Origin: Streptomyces griseus subsp. griseus | Lineage (GTDB): Bacteria; Actinomycetota; Actinomycetes; Streptomycetales; Streptomycetaceae | Direction of reading: 5' to 3' | Length of the DNA stretch: 64,000 nucleotides | NCBI RefSeq assembly: GCF_003610995.1 | Contig: NZ_CP032543.1 | Coordinates: 2,914,001-2,978,000 of the forward strand | Shown here: piece by piece, positions 34,035-42,242 of the stretch | Layout: each line of letters starts with the position of its first letter | Numbering within the stretch: position 1 is the first letter of the stretch | Translations under genes and position numbers: made by a program | Notes under the pieces: generated by a model | Told to the model about the DNA's origin: nothing | Seen by the model: only the letters and a program-made list of their open reading frames with translations | Databases searched by the model: none

Positions 34035-35036
34035 TCACGCCGCAGCGTCAAAGCCCGTGTCGTGAGCCATTCGCTTCAATTCGAGTAGTGCGTGCTTCTC
34101 TATCTGGCGGATCCGCTCCCGTGTCAGGCCGTGCTGCTTGCCCACTTCGGTCAGCGTCCGCTCGCGCCCGTCCTCGATGCCGTACCTCATCTTGATGATG
34201 GAGGCCGTCCTGTTGTCGAGCTTGCCGATCAGGTCCTCCAGCTCCTCGCTGCGCAGGAGGGTCATCACCGACTGCTCGGGCGAGACGGCGGAGGTGTCCT
34301 CCAGCAGGTCGCCGAACTGGGTGTCGCCGTTGTCGTCGACCGACATGTTGAGGCTGACCGGGTCGCGGGCCCAGTCCAGCACGTTGCTCACGCGCTCGGC
34401 ATTGGAGTCCAGCTCGGCGGCGATCTCCGCGTGCTCGGGATCGCGCCCGTTCTCCCGGTTGAACTCGCGCTGGACCCGGCGGATCCGGCCGAGCTCCTCC
34501 ACCAGGTGGACGGGGAGCCGGATCGTGCGCGACTGGTCCGCTATGGACCGGGTGATGGCCTGCCGGATCCACCACGTCGCGTACGTGGAGAACTTGAAGC
34601 CCTTGGCGTAGTCGAACTTCTCGACCGCGCGCACCAGGCCCGCGTTGCCCTCCTGGATCAGGTCCAGCAGGGGCAGCCCCGCGCGCGGGTAGCGGCGGGC
34701 CACGGCAACGACGAGGCGGAGGTTGGAACGGATGAATATGTCCTTGGCGCGCTCGCCCTCGGCGACCAGCGCCTCCAGCTCTTCACGCTTCGCGCCGCCC
34801 GCGTCGCTCTCCACCTCGCCGTCGAGGATCTGCTGGGCGTAGACGCCCGCCTCGATGGACTGGGAGAGGTCGACTTCCTTGGCGGCGTCGAGAAGCGGCG
34901 TGCGAGCGATCTCGTCCAGGTACATGCCGACCAGGTCGCGATCGGCGATTTCCCCGCCCACGGCGCGAACACTGCTTGCCCGGTCGGTCCCACCGGAGGT
35001 GGTGGACGAACGACGGGCGACGGCACGGGTTGCCAT
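34035..35036 (-). CDS. hrdD: Group 2 sigma factor HrdD
   Basis: A 333-residue sigma-70 of the primary-like group. Region 1.2 (DLVGMYLDEIARTPLLDAAK), region 2 (RSNLRLVVAVARRYPRAGLP, LLDLIQEGNAGLVRAVEKFD, YAKGFKFSTYATWWIRQAI), region 3 (TIRLPVHLVEELGRIRRVQR) and region 4 (TLTEVGKQHGLTRERIRQIE) are complete, but the long acidic region 1.1 of HrdB is missing. The MATRAVARRSS start and length fit HrdD of Streptomyces. HrdD is dispensable and its promoter use is little understood. Start ATG 35036 with AAGGGAGC upstream. The promoter just upstream is a consensus sigma-R site, tying the gene to disulfide stress. Confidence 0.9.
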   Translation of the reverse strand: MATRAVARRSSTTSGGTDRASSVRAVGGEIADRDLVGMYLDEIARTPLLDAAKEVDLSQSIEAGVYAQQILDGEVESDAGGAKREELEALVAEGERAKDIFIRSNLRLVVAVARRYPRAGLPLLDLIQEGNAGLVRAVEKFDYAKGFKFSTYATWWIRQAITRSIADQSRTIRLPVHLVEELGRIRRVQREFNRENGRDPEHAEIAAELDSNAERVSNVLDWARDPVSLNMSVDDNGDTQFGDLLEDTSAVSPEQSVMTLLRSEELEDLIGKLDNRTASIIKMRYGIEDGRERTLTEVGKQHGLTRERIRQIEKHALLELKRMAHDTGFDAAA

Positions 35037-35097
35037 GCGTGCTCCCTTGCTGAGTAGGTCGCGACACCCTCTCGGGTGCCCTGCATCCGATGGAAAC

Positions 35098-35124
35098 AAC
35101 GACTGGAATCCGGACAGAATTCCC
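35098..35124 (-). promoter_or_regulatory. Sigma-R type promoter of hrdD
   Basis: On the minus strand GGGAAT (35124-35119), exactly 18 nt, then GTTGTT (from 35100). This matches the sigma-R consensus GGGAAT-N18-GTT. The start codon is about 60 bp downstream. From established work in S. coelicolor, hrdD has a sigma-R dependent promoter. Confidence 0.85.
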
Positions 35125-35571
35125 ATGCTGCCCATTCATTTTCGCGATCATGCAGTACCCTGTCCGGCCACGACCGGGCGAAACCTGGTGCGAATGGACA
35201 CGTAAGCGCAGGTCAGGGCCGGTTCCACGAGGCATCGGCAGCCCCTGGCGGGGAGCCGGTGACACCGTTTCGGTGAGGCCGCGCTCACAGGAGGCCACAC
35301 CCCTGGGCCACGCCGCCCATGACCGGGCACATCCTTCACGTACACGTACAACGCCCCTCACGTCACGGAACGTTCCGACCTCGCGTCTACCCCGGAAGAC
35401 GATCCGTATCGCCTCGGGGTTGCTCACGAGGCCCGCAGGCCGCAGGTGCGACGCCCGCACGTCTCCGGAGAAGGACGCGCGTCCTAGGTCCACAGGAGGA
35501 GGTCCCCGCCCCGGTCGACCGGGACCTCAGCCCGATCCGCCGGACCCCCCTCCACCCCTACCGTGAGGCGC
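35125..35571. other. Non-coding stretch upstream of hrdD and the questin oxidase-like gene
   Basis: About 450 bp with no convincing gene. The only clear structure is an 8-bp inverted repeat GAGGTCCC / GGGACCTC at 35499-35528 with a GGTCGACC-containing loop, just ahead of the plus-strand gene. It could be a leader hairpin or operator. A small RNA or further hrdD promoters may lie here but nothing proves it. Confidence 0.5.
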
Positions 35572-36612
35572 ATGACGGACACTCAGCGCAACCATGTGGA
35601 CACTTCGGGCACCCTTGACGAGGCCCTGGAACGCATCCATCTGTCGGGCCCGGAGCGCGACGGCTGGCTCAGCAACCACGCCCCGATGGCGGTCGAGGCC
35701 CTGGTGCGGCGCGGGCAGGCACCGGCGGCACACCGCTGGCTGGACAACTACCGGCCCCGGCTGGAGGACATGCCCGGCTCCGTCGCGCCGGTCACCGGCC
35801 GGAACTGGCAGGAGGCCCTCGGCGACATCGACCGCGTCGCCGACTGGACGGCGTTCTTCGAGCGGGAGACCGCCGACCGGCCCTGGCGTACCGTCCTCGC
35901 CGAGTGGTGGCCCCGGCTGCTGCCCGGCATCGCGGGCGGCGCCACCCACGGTGTGATCCGGGTCGGCCACTCCGTGCGCACCCTGCTGGCGGGCGAGGAG
36001 ACCGAGCCGCGCGTACGGGAGCTCGCCCACGCCCTCGGCTACTGGGCCGCCCGCCACCAGCCGCTGCCCGCCCTGGAGCGCCTCGCCCCGGCCCCCGACG
36101 CGGCGGCCGCCCTGGAGCGGGTGCCGCTCATCGCCGACCAGGACGGCGAGATGCTGGCCCGGCTCGGCCGGCTCACCGGCTTCCCCGACTGGCCGGGGCA
36201 GACCCCGGAGGAGCCGGAGGCGGCCCGTACCGCGATCGAGGAGCTCGTCCGGGCCGCCACCCACCGTTACGCCACCCATGGCCACGCCGCACCGATCATG
36301 CTGGTCCACTCGGCGACCGCCCCCAACGCGGTCCTGCGCACCCTGCCCGCGCTCCCCGGCGCCCTGTGGGTGCCGAGCCTGCACGCGGCCTGGGCGGCGA
36401 GCGCCACGGTGACCGCCGCCTACGGGCCCCGCGAGGCGGTGCCGGTCACGGCCCCCACGGGCGCGCAGGACCCGCAGGAGGTGTTCGAGCGGGCGGCGGC
36501 ACACGGCGACGACCACACGATCAAGTTCACCGACACGGCCCTGGACGTGGGTGACGCGGCAGCCCTCGTGGCCGCCGGGCGCGCGATGGAACTGAACACC
36601 CCGGCCTGGTGA
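35572..36612 (+). CDS. Questin oxidase-like (DUF4243) protein
   Basis: A 346-residue soluble protein matching the questin oxidase/AflY family of cofactor-poor oxygenases that carry out Baeyer-Villiger-like ring opening in fungal polyketide pathways. Visible family pieces: LSNHAPMAVEALVRRGQA, WLDNYRPRLEDMP, NWQEALGDIDRVADWTAFFE, GGATHGVIRVGHSVRTLL and DDHTIKFTDTALD. Bacterial homologues have no proven reaction. ATG 35572. It is convergent with the DODA-type dioxygenase gene, with a terminator between. Confidence 0.78.
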   Translation: MTDTQRNHVDTSGTLDEALERIHLSGPERDGWLSNHAPMAVEALVRRGQAPAAHRWLDNYRPRLEDMPGSVAPVTGRNWQEALGDIDRVADWTAFFERETADRPWRTVLAEWWPRLLPGIAGGATHGVIRVGHSVRTLLAGEETEPRVRELAHALGYWAARHQPLPALERLAPAPDAAAALERVPLIADQDGEMLARLGRLTGFPDWPGQTPEEPEAARTAIEELVRAATHRYATHGHAAPIMLVHSATAPNAVLRTLPALPGALWVPSLHAAWAASATVTAAYGPREAVPVTAPTGAQDPQEVFERAAAHGDDHTIKFTDTALDVGDAAALVAAGRAMELNTPAW

Positions 36613-36631
36613 ACCACTCCCGGCCGAACCC

Positions 36632-36659
36632 GGCCGCCGAGCCCGCCGGCTCGGCGGCC
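36632..36659. terminator. Bidirectional terminator
   Basis: Perfect 10-bp inverted repeat GGCCGCCGAG / CTCGGCGGCC with an 8-nt loop between convergent genes. Confidence 0.85.
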
Positions 36660-36665
36660 CGTCGC

Positions 36666-37448
36666 TCAGCCGAACTGCACCGAGCGCTTGGCCAGCCCCA
36701 TCCAGAAGCCGTCGATGACGCTCCGCCCCTGGCCCAGCTCCTCCTCGGCGGCGCCCAGCGTCACGAAGAGCGGGGCGAAGTGCTCGGTGCGGGGGTGGGC
36801 CAGCTTCCCGGCGGGGGACGTGTGCTCGAAGTCCAGCAGGGCGTCGATGTCCTGGGCCCGCAGCGCGCGGTCGCCCCAGTCGTCGAACTCCGTGGACCAG
36901 CCGGGGACCCCGCCGCCCGGGTGGCGCAGGGCGGCCAGGTTGTGGGTGAAGAAGCCGCTGCCGACGATCAGCACGCCCTCGTCGCGCAGCGGGGCGAGCC
37001 GTCGCCCGATGGCCATCAGCTCCTGCGGGTCGAGGGTTGGCATGGAGATCTGGAGTACGGGGATGTCGGCGTCCGGGAACATCTCCACCAGCGGTACGTA
37101 GGCGCCGTGGTCCAGCCCCCGGTCCGGGATGTCCTGGACCGGCGCACCGGGTCCGCGCAGCAGTTTGCGGACGCTGTCGGCGAGCTGCGGGGCGCCGGGG
37201 GCGTCGTACCGCACGCGGTAGTAGTGCTCGGGGAATCCCCAGAAGTCGTGGACCAGCGGGACCGGCTGGACGGCACCGAGCGCGAGCGGGGCCTCCTCCC
37301 AGTGGGCGGAGACCATCAGGATCGCGCGGGGGCGCGGCAGCGTGGCGGACCAGGCGGCGAGCTGGCCGGGCCAGACCGGGTCGTCGGCGAGCGGCGGGGC
37401 GCCGTGCGAGAGGTAGAGGGCGGGCATGCGCTCCGCGGTGACTGTCAT
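36666..37448 (-). CDS. DODA-type extradiol ring-cleavage dioxygenase
   Basis: A 260-residue LigB-superfamily enzyme of the 4,5-DOPA dioxygenase (YgiD/DODA) type. Metal-binding and active-site segments are PALYLSHGAPPL, AILMVSAHWEE, DRGLDHGAYVPL, ISMPTLDPQELMAIGRRLAPL and GSGFFTHNLAAL. It should open a catechol-type ring with a divalent metal. Start ATG 37448 with TGGGGAGTG upstream; an upstream in-frame start lies in the operator region. It is divergent from the MarR gene, with two palindromic sites between them, so induction by a phenolic or redox-active compound is likely. Confidence 0.9.
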   Translation of the reverse strand: MTVTAERMPALYLSHGAPPLADDPVWPGQLAAWSATLPRPRAILMVSAHWEEAPLALGAVQPVPLVHDFWGFPEHYYRVRYDAPGAPQLADSVRKLLRGPGAPVQDIPDRGLDHGAYVPLVEMFPDADIPVLQISMPTLDPQELMAIGRRLAPLRDEGVLIVGSGFFTHNLAALRHPGGGVPGWSTEFDDWGDRALRAQDIDALLDFEHTSPAGKLAHPRTEHFAPLFVTLGAAEEELGQGRSVIDGFWMGLAKRSVQFG

Positions 37449-37552
37449 GGCACTCCCCATCCACTGGACCTGACATTGAATTCGGCATCGATCATGGATT
37501 CCGGATCCCGGGGGATGGTTCTCCAAGGGTCCTGCGGAATCCCGCCGCGAGG

Positions 37553-37570
37553 TTCTTGAACCTTCAAGAA
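37553..37570. promoter_or_regulatory. MarR operator, perfect palindrome
   Basis: TTCTTGAACCTTCAAGAA is an 18-bp perfect palindrome, extended to 22 bp by flanking GG/CC. It lies 105 bp from the dioxygenase start and 66 bp from the MarR start. Confidence 0.8.
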
Positions 37571-37597
37571 CCTACCTCCGGAGACCTTAGCCCTATC

Positions 37598-37615
37598 TAG
37601 TTAAACTTTCAAGAA
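37598..37615. promoter_or_regulatory. Second, degenerate MarR operator
   Basis: TAGTTAAACTTTCAAGAA matches the perfect operator at 14 of 18 positions, offset by 45 bp. It ends about 20 bp before the MarR start codon, in the right place for autorepression. Confidence 0.6.
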
Positions 37616-37635
37616 AAGGTCGTACAGTGGAGTAC

Positions 37636-38148
37636 ATGACCACCGCATCCACGGCATCCACCGGCGCGACACGCTGGCTCACCGACGAGGAGCAGCGCGT
37701 CTGGCGCGCCTATCTGCATGCCACCACGCTGCTGGAGGACCACCTCGACCGCCAGTTGCAGCGGGATGCGGGCATGCCCCACATCTATTACGGACTGCTC
37801 GTCCAGCTCTCCCAGGCGCCCCGGCGCCGGATGCGGATGACCGAGCTCGCCAGGAACGTGAAGATCACCCGCTCCCGGCTCTCGCACGCCATCGCCCGGC
37901 TGGAGAAGAACGGCTGGGTGCGGCGCGAGGAGTGCCCCTCGGACAAGCGCGGCCAGAACGCGGTGCTCACCGACGACGGCTACGCGATGCTCGGCCGTTC
38001 GGCACCCGGCCATGTCGACGCCGTACGGCAGGCGCTGTTCGACCGGCTGACGCCCGAGCAGGTGCACAGCCTCGGCGACATCATGGGGGTGCTCGCCTCG
38101 GGGCTGGAGCCGGAGGGCAGGGACGCGGATCTGCCCTGGCTCCGCTGA
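37636..38148 (+). CDS. MarR family transcriptional regulator
   Basis: A 170-residue winged-helix repressor. The recognition region reads RMRMTELARNVKITRSRLSH then AIARLEKNGWVRREECPSDK, followed by the wing DKRGQNAVLTDDGYAML. A dimerisation helix precedes it (EEQRVWRAYLHATTLLEDHL). Start ATG 37636 behind GTGGAG. It most likely binds the two TTCTTGAA-type sites in its own divergent promoter and controls the dioxygenase gene. Its stop codon lies inside the first unit of the 17-bp repeat array. Confidence 0.9.
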   Translation: MTTASTASTGATRWLTDEEQRVWRAYLHATTLLEDHLDRQLQRDAGMPHIYYGLLVQLSQAPRRRMRMTELARNVKITRSRLSHAIARLEKNGWVRREECPSDKRGQNAVLTDDGYAMLGRSAPGHVDAVRQALFDRLTPEQVHSLGDIMGVLASGLEPEGRDADLPWLR

Positions 38149-38247
38149 ACGTACGAAGCTCTTGAACTTACGAGGTTGTTGAGCCCGCGAAGCTCTTGAA
38201 CGTACGAGGCCGCTGAGCCTACGAGGCTGTTGAACGTACGAGGCTGA
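38146..38247. repeat. Six tandem copies of a 17-bp repeat
   Basis: Units start at 38146, 38163, 38180, 38197, 38214 and 38231, exactly 17 bp apart; consensus TGAACGTACGAGGCTGT. The TGA of the MarR gene is the first three bases of unit one. Two unit junctions read TCTTGAAC, the same octamer as half of the MarR operator upstream. Confidence 0.9.
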
Positions 38248-38257
38248 GGTACGGACG

Positions 38258-38302
38258 CACGTCTGCCCTGGCTCGCCGAGCGGCGGGACCAGGGCAGACG
38301 TG
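38258..38302. terminator. Bidirectional terminator after MarR and MFS genes
   Basis: Perfect 14-bp inverted repeat CACGTCTGCCCTGG / CCAGGGCAGACGTG with a 17-nt loop, between convergent genes. Confidence 0.88.
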
Positions 38303-38315
38303 TGGTGCGGTGGCG

Positions 38316-39887
38316 TCAGTGGGCGACGACCGGGATCCGGAACTCATCCTCGGCGCCCTCGGCGCCCTCCGTGTTCCCGCCGGACGCGCCCCCGCCGGTG
38401 CCCGTTCCCGGGCGGCCGGTGTTGATCAGCGTGACCGCGATCGCGGAGGCGAGGACGAGGATGCCCACCGCCCACCAGATCGCGCTGGCGAAACCGCTGA
38501 CCATGGCCTGGAGCTCCAGGAGCTTCGGGTCCGTGGCGCGGGCCGCGTTGTCGGCGATGTACGCGGTGGTGGCGCCGGCCGCGATGGTGTTCAGCAGAGC
38601 GGTGCCGATGGCGCCGCCGACCTGCTGCGAGGTGTTGACCATCGCGGAGGCGACCCCCGCGTCACGCGGCTCGATGCCGTGCGTGGCCAGGGACATGGCC
38701 GGCATGAACGCCGTACCCATCCCGAGGCCGAGCAGCAGCATGCCGGGCAGGATGACGGCCGCGTAGCTGGTGTTCAGGTCCAGCTGCGTGAGGAGCAGCA
38801 TGCCGACGGCGGCGACCAGGAAGCCGGGGCCCATCAGCAGCCGGGGCGGGACCCGGGTCATCAGCCGGGTGCCGATCTGGGTGGAGCCGGTGATCATGCC
38901 CGCGATCATCGGGAGGAAGGCGAAGCCGGTCCTGACCGGGGAGTAGCCCTTCACGACCTGGAGGTAGTAGGTCAGGAAGAGGAACAGCCCGAACATCGCG
39001 ATGATGGCGAGCCCCAGCGAGAGGTAGACCCCGCCGCGGTTGCGCTCGGTCAGCACGCGCAGCGGCAGCAGCGGCGACTTCACGCGCGACTCGGTCACGA
39101 CGAAGGCCAGCAGCAGCGCGGCGGCCGCGATGAACATGGTGATCGTCAGGCCGTTCGACCAGCCGGCCGACTCGGCGCGGGTGAAGCCGTAGACCAGGGC
39201 GACCAGGCCGAGCGTGGAGAGCACGACACCGGGGATGTCCAGCGCCGAGCGGTTGCGCGAACCGGAGGGCTCACGGATGACGAAGTACGCGCCCGCGGCG
39301 GCGATCACGGCGAACGGGATGTTGACGAAGAACGTCCAGCGCCAGTTCAGGTACTCGGTGAGGAAGCCGCCGAGGATCAGCCCGACCGCGCCACCGCCAC
39401 CGGCGATGGCCCCGTAGATACCGAAGGCCTTGGCGCGCTCCTTGGCGTCGGTGAACATCACGGCGAGCAGCGAGAGGGCCGCCGGGGCGAGCAGGGCGCC
39501 GAAGACACCTTGCAGGGCCCGGGAGCCGAACATCATCGCCTCGTTCTGGGCGGCCCCGCCGAGCGCGGAGGCCAGCGCGAAGCCGATCAGGCCGACGACG
39601 AAGGTGCGCTTGCGCCCCCAGAGGTCGGCGATCCGGCCACCGAAGAGGAGCAGACCACCGAAGGCGAGCGCGTAGGCGGTGATGACCCACTGCTTGTTGC
39701 CCTCGGAGATGCCGAGGTCGGTCTGGGCGGAGGGCAGGGCGATGTTCACGATGGTCGCGTCGAGGACGACCATCAGCTGGGCGAGCGCGATGAAGGCCAG
39801 GGCCTTCCATCGGCTGGGATCGGGAAGCCCGGTGCCTGCGGTTCTCGACAGCGGGGTGTCAGCGGTTTTTGCCATGGGAGTAGCCAC
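38316..39887 (-). CDS. DHA2-type MFS drug exporter
   Basis: A 523-residue, 14-helix EmrB/QacA-type exporter. The first helix has AQLMVVLDATIVNIALPSAQ, the DHA2 signature. The following loop GGRIADLWGRKRTFVVGLIG is motif A, and GAVGLILGGFLTEYLNWRWT holds motif C. A Gly/Ser/Glu-rich tail ends the protein. Start ATG 39887; ATG 39875 (MAKTAD) is equally possible. It lies 138 bp downstream of a TetR gene on the same strand and is the natural target of that repressor. Confidence 0.9.
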   Translation of the reverse strand: MATPMAKTADTPLSRTAGTGLPDPSRWKALAFIALAQLMVVLDATIVNIALPSAQTDLGISEGNKQWVITAYALAFGGLLLFGGRIADLWGRKRTFVVGLIGFALASALGGAAQNEAMMFGSRALQGVFGALLAPAALSLLAVMFTDAKERAKAFGIYGAIAGGGGAVGLILGGFLTEYLNWRWTFFVNIPFAVIAAAGAYFVIREPSGSRNRSALDIPGVVLSTLGLVALVYGFTRAESAGWSNGLTITMFIAAAALLLAFVVTESRVKSPLLPLRVLTERNRGGVYLSLGLAIIAMFGLFLFLTYYLQVVKGYSPVRTGFAFLPMIAGMITGSTQIGTRLMTRVPPRLLMGPGFLVAAVGMLLLTQLDLNTSYAAVILPGMLLLGLGMGTAFMPAMSLATHGIEPRDAGVASAMVNTSQQVGGAIGTALLNTIAAGATTAYIADNAARATDPKLLELQAMVSGFASAIWWAVGILVLASAIAVTLINTGRPGTGTGGGASGGNTEGAEGAEDEFRIPVVAH

Positions 39888-40025
39888 CTTGGGACATGCG
39901 AGGGCGCCGAGGACGTAGGGAGGAGAGTCGCCGGTACGTGCTGGCGTACGCGTGATGGAGTAGGGAAACGCGTGAACGTGGAAGGACGTTGATCTACGGG
40001 GCGAGGGCCGGGGCCCGGGCAGGCG

Positions 40026-40688
40026 TCAGTCGCGGCGCCTCAGGTTTTCGAGGGTGGCCGCCGATCCGGGCAGTACGGAGCGGGCCGGGGCTTCCAGTCC
40101 GTCCAGGAACAGCTGCAGATGGCGGTGGGTGAACCGGTCGATGTCCAGGCAGGCGATGCCGGGCAGGGGCCGGGTGAGCTGGGAGAGGGCGACGAGTACG
40201 TCACCGACGGCGATGTCGGTGCGCAGCCGCCCCGCGGACATGGCGCGCGACACGAGCCCCTCGACCGCCGCTTCGAGGCGGTCGCGCTCGGCGAGCAGGT
40301 CGGGGTGGTCCTTGTCGAAGACGCCGGAGAGCATCGGGCAGAGGGCGCCGATCCGTTCGTCGGCGGCCGCGTGCACGAAGCGGCTGAGCGCGGCGAACGG
40401 GTCGGCCTCCGCCGCGGTGGCCTCCTCGGCCCGGCGAGTGGTGCGGGAGGTGACCGCGAGCACGACCTCATGGGTCAGGGCGGCACGGTCGGGGAAGTTC
40501 CGGTAGAGCGTGGCGTTGCCGACACCGGCCCGCCGTGCGACGTCGTCGAGAGGCACATCCGGCCCGAGCTCGACGAACAGCTCACGTGCGGCCGTGACGA
40601 TCCGCTCACGGTTGCGCAGCGCGTCGGCCCTCGGTCGGGGCGTACGGCGCCGGGCTGCCGGTGCGGCGGTGTCTGCGGCGGTCTCCAC
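40026..40688 (-). CDS. TetR family transcriptional regulator
   Basis: A 220-residue repressor. The HTH is RERIVTAARELFVELGPDVP then LDDVARRAGVGNATLYRNFP at about residues 28-68, the TetR signature. The C-terminal domain is helical and Ala/Leu-rich, with no recognisable ligand motif. It is upstream of the DHA2 exporter on the same strand, so the two may be one transcript, and its promoter region holds two copies of a CGGGGA-N5-TCCCCG palindrome. Drug-responsive control of the exporter is the likely role. Confidence 0.9.
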   Translation of the reverse strand: METAADTAAPAARRRTPRPRADALRNRERIVTAARELFVELGPDVPLDDVARRAGVGNATLYRNFPDRAALTHEVVLAVTSRTTRRAEEATAAEADPFAALSRFVHAAADERIGALCPMLSGVFDKDHPDLLAERDRLEAAVEGLVSRAMSAGRLRTDIAVGDVLVALSQLTRPLPGIACLDIDRFTHRHLQLFLDGLEAPARSVLPGSAATLENLRRRD

Positions 40689-40749
40689 GGCTGCGGCCTT
40701 CCCTCTCTCCGGTCACACGATGGGTAGCTGGACGATCCCCATCCGTAAC

Positions 40750-40766
40750 CGGGGACCAGATCCCCG
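40750..40766. promoter_or_regulatory. Palindromic operator 1 (TetR/M6 protease intergenic)
   Basis: CGGGGA-N5-TCCCCG, 62 bp upstream of the tetR start. A lone half-site CGGGGA also occurs at 40773-40778. Confidence 0.65.
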
Positions 40767-40790
40767 TTTCGCCGGGGACACCGATGCAAA

Positions 40791-40807
40791 CGGGGAACCC
40801 CTCCCCG
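40791..40807. promoter_or_regulatory. Palindromic operator 2 (TetR/M6 protease intergenic)
   Basis: Second copy of CGGGGA-N5-TCCCCG, 41 bp from the first (centre to centre), that is about four helical turns and so on the same DNA face. Confidence 0.65.
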
Positions 40808-40964
40808 CTTATTTCCCCTCACTGATGTGACCCGAGTCACACCACTCGCCGGCGAAAACCCACCGATCGGCGCACCCGACGAGCGCCCCCGGACCACCCG
40901 GCACAGGCTGATCGCCAGAGCGCAGTCAGGGTCGGCCGGCTGCCGCGGACCCGAAGGCGCCTCT

Positions 40965-42242
40965 ATGCAGCAGCCCCGCCACCGGATACGCAGTCACCGC
41001 CGCCCCATCGCCCTGGCCGGAGCGACCGCCCTGGTCATAGCCGCGATGGCGTCGGCGAGCACCACGCTCCCGGGGGCCGGAAAGGCCACGGCGGGCCCGG
41101 CGGCCACCGCCGAGGACTCCGCGGTCGCCCCCTGCCGGATCGCCACGACCATGGGCGTCCAGATGTCGCTGGGCATGCCCACCCCGCCCGGCTACGCCCG
41201 CTCCACAGGCGAGATCAGGGCGCTCAACCTGATGATCGACTTCCCGGACGCGGAGGCCACGGAACCGGCGGTGGACCGGTTCGCGGAGTTCTTCCCGCAG
41301 ACCTCCGACTGGTTCACGACCAGCTCCTACGGCCGCCTCGACTACCGCCCCGAGGCCCCCGTCAAGGAGTGGCTCCGGATGCCGATGCCGTTCACGGAGT
41401 ACGGGATAGAGCGCGGCTCACCGTTCGAGCCGGGCTACCGCCAGTTGGTCAAGGACCTCGTCGCGGCCGCCGACCCGCTGGTGGACTTCTCGGCGTACGA
41501 CCTGGTCAATGTCCTCGTCACCCCGAACGCGGGCCCCTCCGCGCTGGACACCGTGCTCTCGGTGACCTTCTCCGGCAACGACGACGCCCCGACGGCGGAC
41601 GGCGTGCCCCTCTCCAACACGTCGTTCGTCTACAGCCGCCAGGACGACGGCTCGGGGTCGTACGCACAGACGGGCTACCGCGTCCTGCCGCACGAGAACG
41701 GCCATGTCTTCGGCCTGCCCGACCTCTACACGATGGAGGGCGGCGGCTCGGTGGGGCACTGGGACATCATGTCCGAGGACTGGGGCGCCAACAACGACTT
41801 CCTGGGCTGGCACAAGTGGAAGCTCGGCTGGCTGGACAACGAGCAGATCAGCTGCGCCTCGCGGCCCGGCGTCAGCGAGCACACGCTCGGCCCGCTGGCC
41901 ACCGAGGGCGGCACCAAGCTCGCCTTCGTGCCGCTGAGCGCCCAGTCCGGCTACGCCGTGGAGGTCCGCACGGCCGACGGCAACGACGAGGCGGTCTGCC
42001 GCCCCGGGGTGCTGATCTACAAGGTCAGCTCCGACGTGGACACCGGCCAGGGCCCGGTCTCGGTCGCCGACGCCACCCAGGACAGCGGCGGCTGCACCCG
42101 GCGTCCCAATGTGCACGCGGAACTGTCGGACGCGCCGTTCCGCCCGGGCCAGACGTTCACGGACCGGGCCAACGGCGTACGGATAGCGGTGCTGGACGAG
42201 GACGGGGAGGGGAACTACCGGGTGCGGATCACTCGGCCGTGA
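40965..42242 (+). CDS. Secreted M6-family (immune inhibitor A-like) metalloprotease
   Basis: A 425-residue extracellular zinc protease. The N-terminus has a basic start (QQPRHRIRSHRRPIA) and a hydrophobic signal helix (LAGATALVIAAMASAST). The catalytic motif is HENGHVFGLPDLY, an HExxH site with the family's extra downstream residues, followed by GSVGHWDIMSEDWGANN and FLGWHKWKLGWL. Start ATG 40965 with GAAGG upstream; an earlier frame to 40827 was not used because it has no ribosome site. It is divergent from tetR across the paired palindromes. Its last 14 bp overlap the convergent acyl-CoA synthetase remnant. Confidence 0.88.
   Translation: MQQPRHRIRSHRRPIALAGATALVIAAMASASTTLPGAGKATAGPAATAEDSAVAPCRIATTMGVQMSLGMPTPPGYARSTGEIRALNLMIDFPDAEATEPAVDRFAEFFPQTSDWFTTSSYGRLDYRPEAPVKEWLRMPMPFTEYGIERGSPFEPGYRQLVKDLVAAADPLVDFSAYDLVNVLVTPNAGPSALDTVLSVTFSGNDDAPTADGVPLSNTSFVYSRQDDGSGSYAQTGYRVLPHENGHVFGLPDLYTMEGGGSVGHWDIMSEDWGANNDFLGWHKWKLGWLDNEQISCASRPGVSEHTLGPLATEGGTKLAFVPLSAQSGYAVEVRTADGNDEAVCRPGVLIYKVSSDVDTGQGPVSVADATQDSGGCTRRPNVHAELSDAPFRPGQTFTDRANGVRIAVLDEDGEGNYRVRITRP

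Noticed and set aside
35148..35351. A 67-codon minus-strand frame upstream of hrdD
   Set aside because: No ribosome site, no similarity, and it overlaps the presumed hrdD promoter region.
35364..35375. GGAACGTTCC as a LexA or sigma-E element
   Set aside because: LexA sites here need GAAC-N4-GTTC; spacing to a sigma-E type -10 does not fit on either strand.
38146..38247. CRISPR array as an explanation for the 17-bp repeats
   Set aside because: The units are directly adjacent with no spacers.
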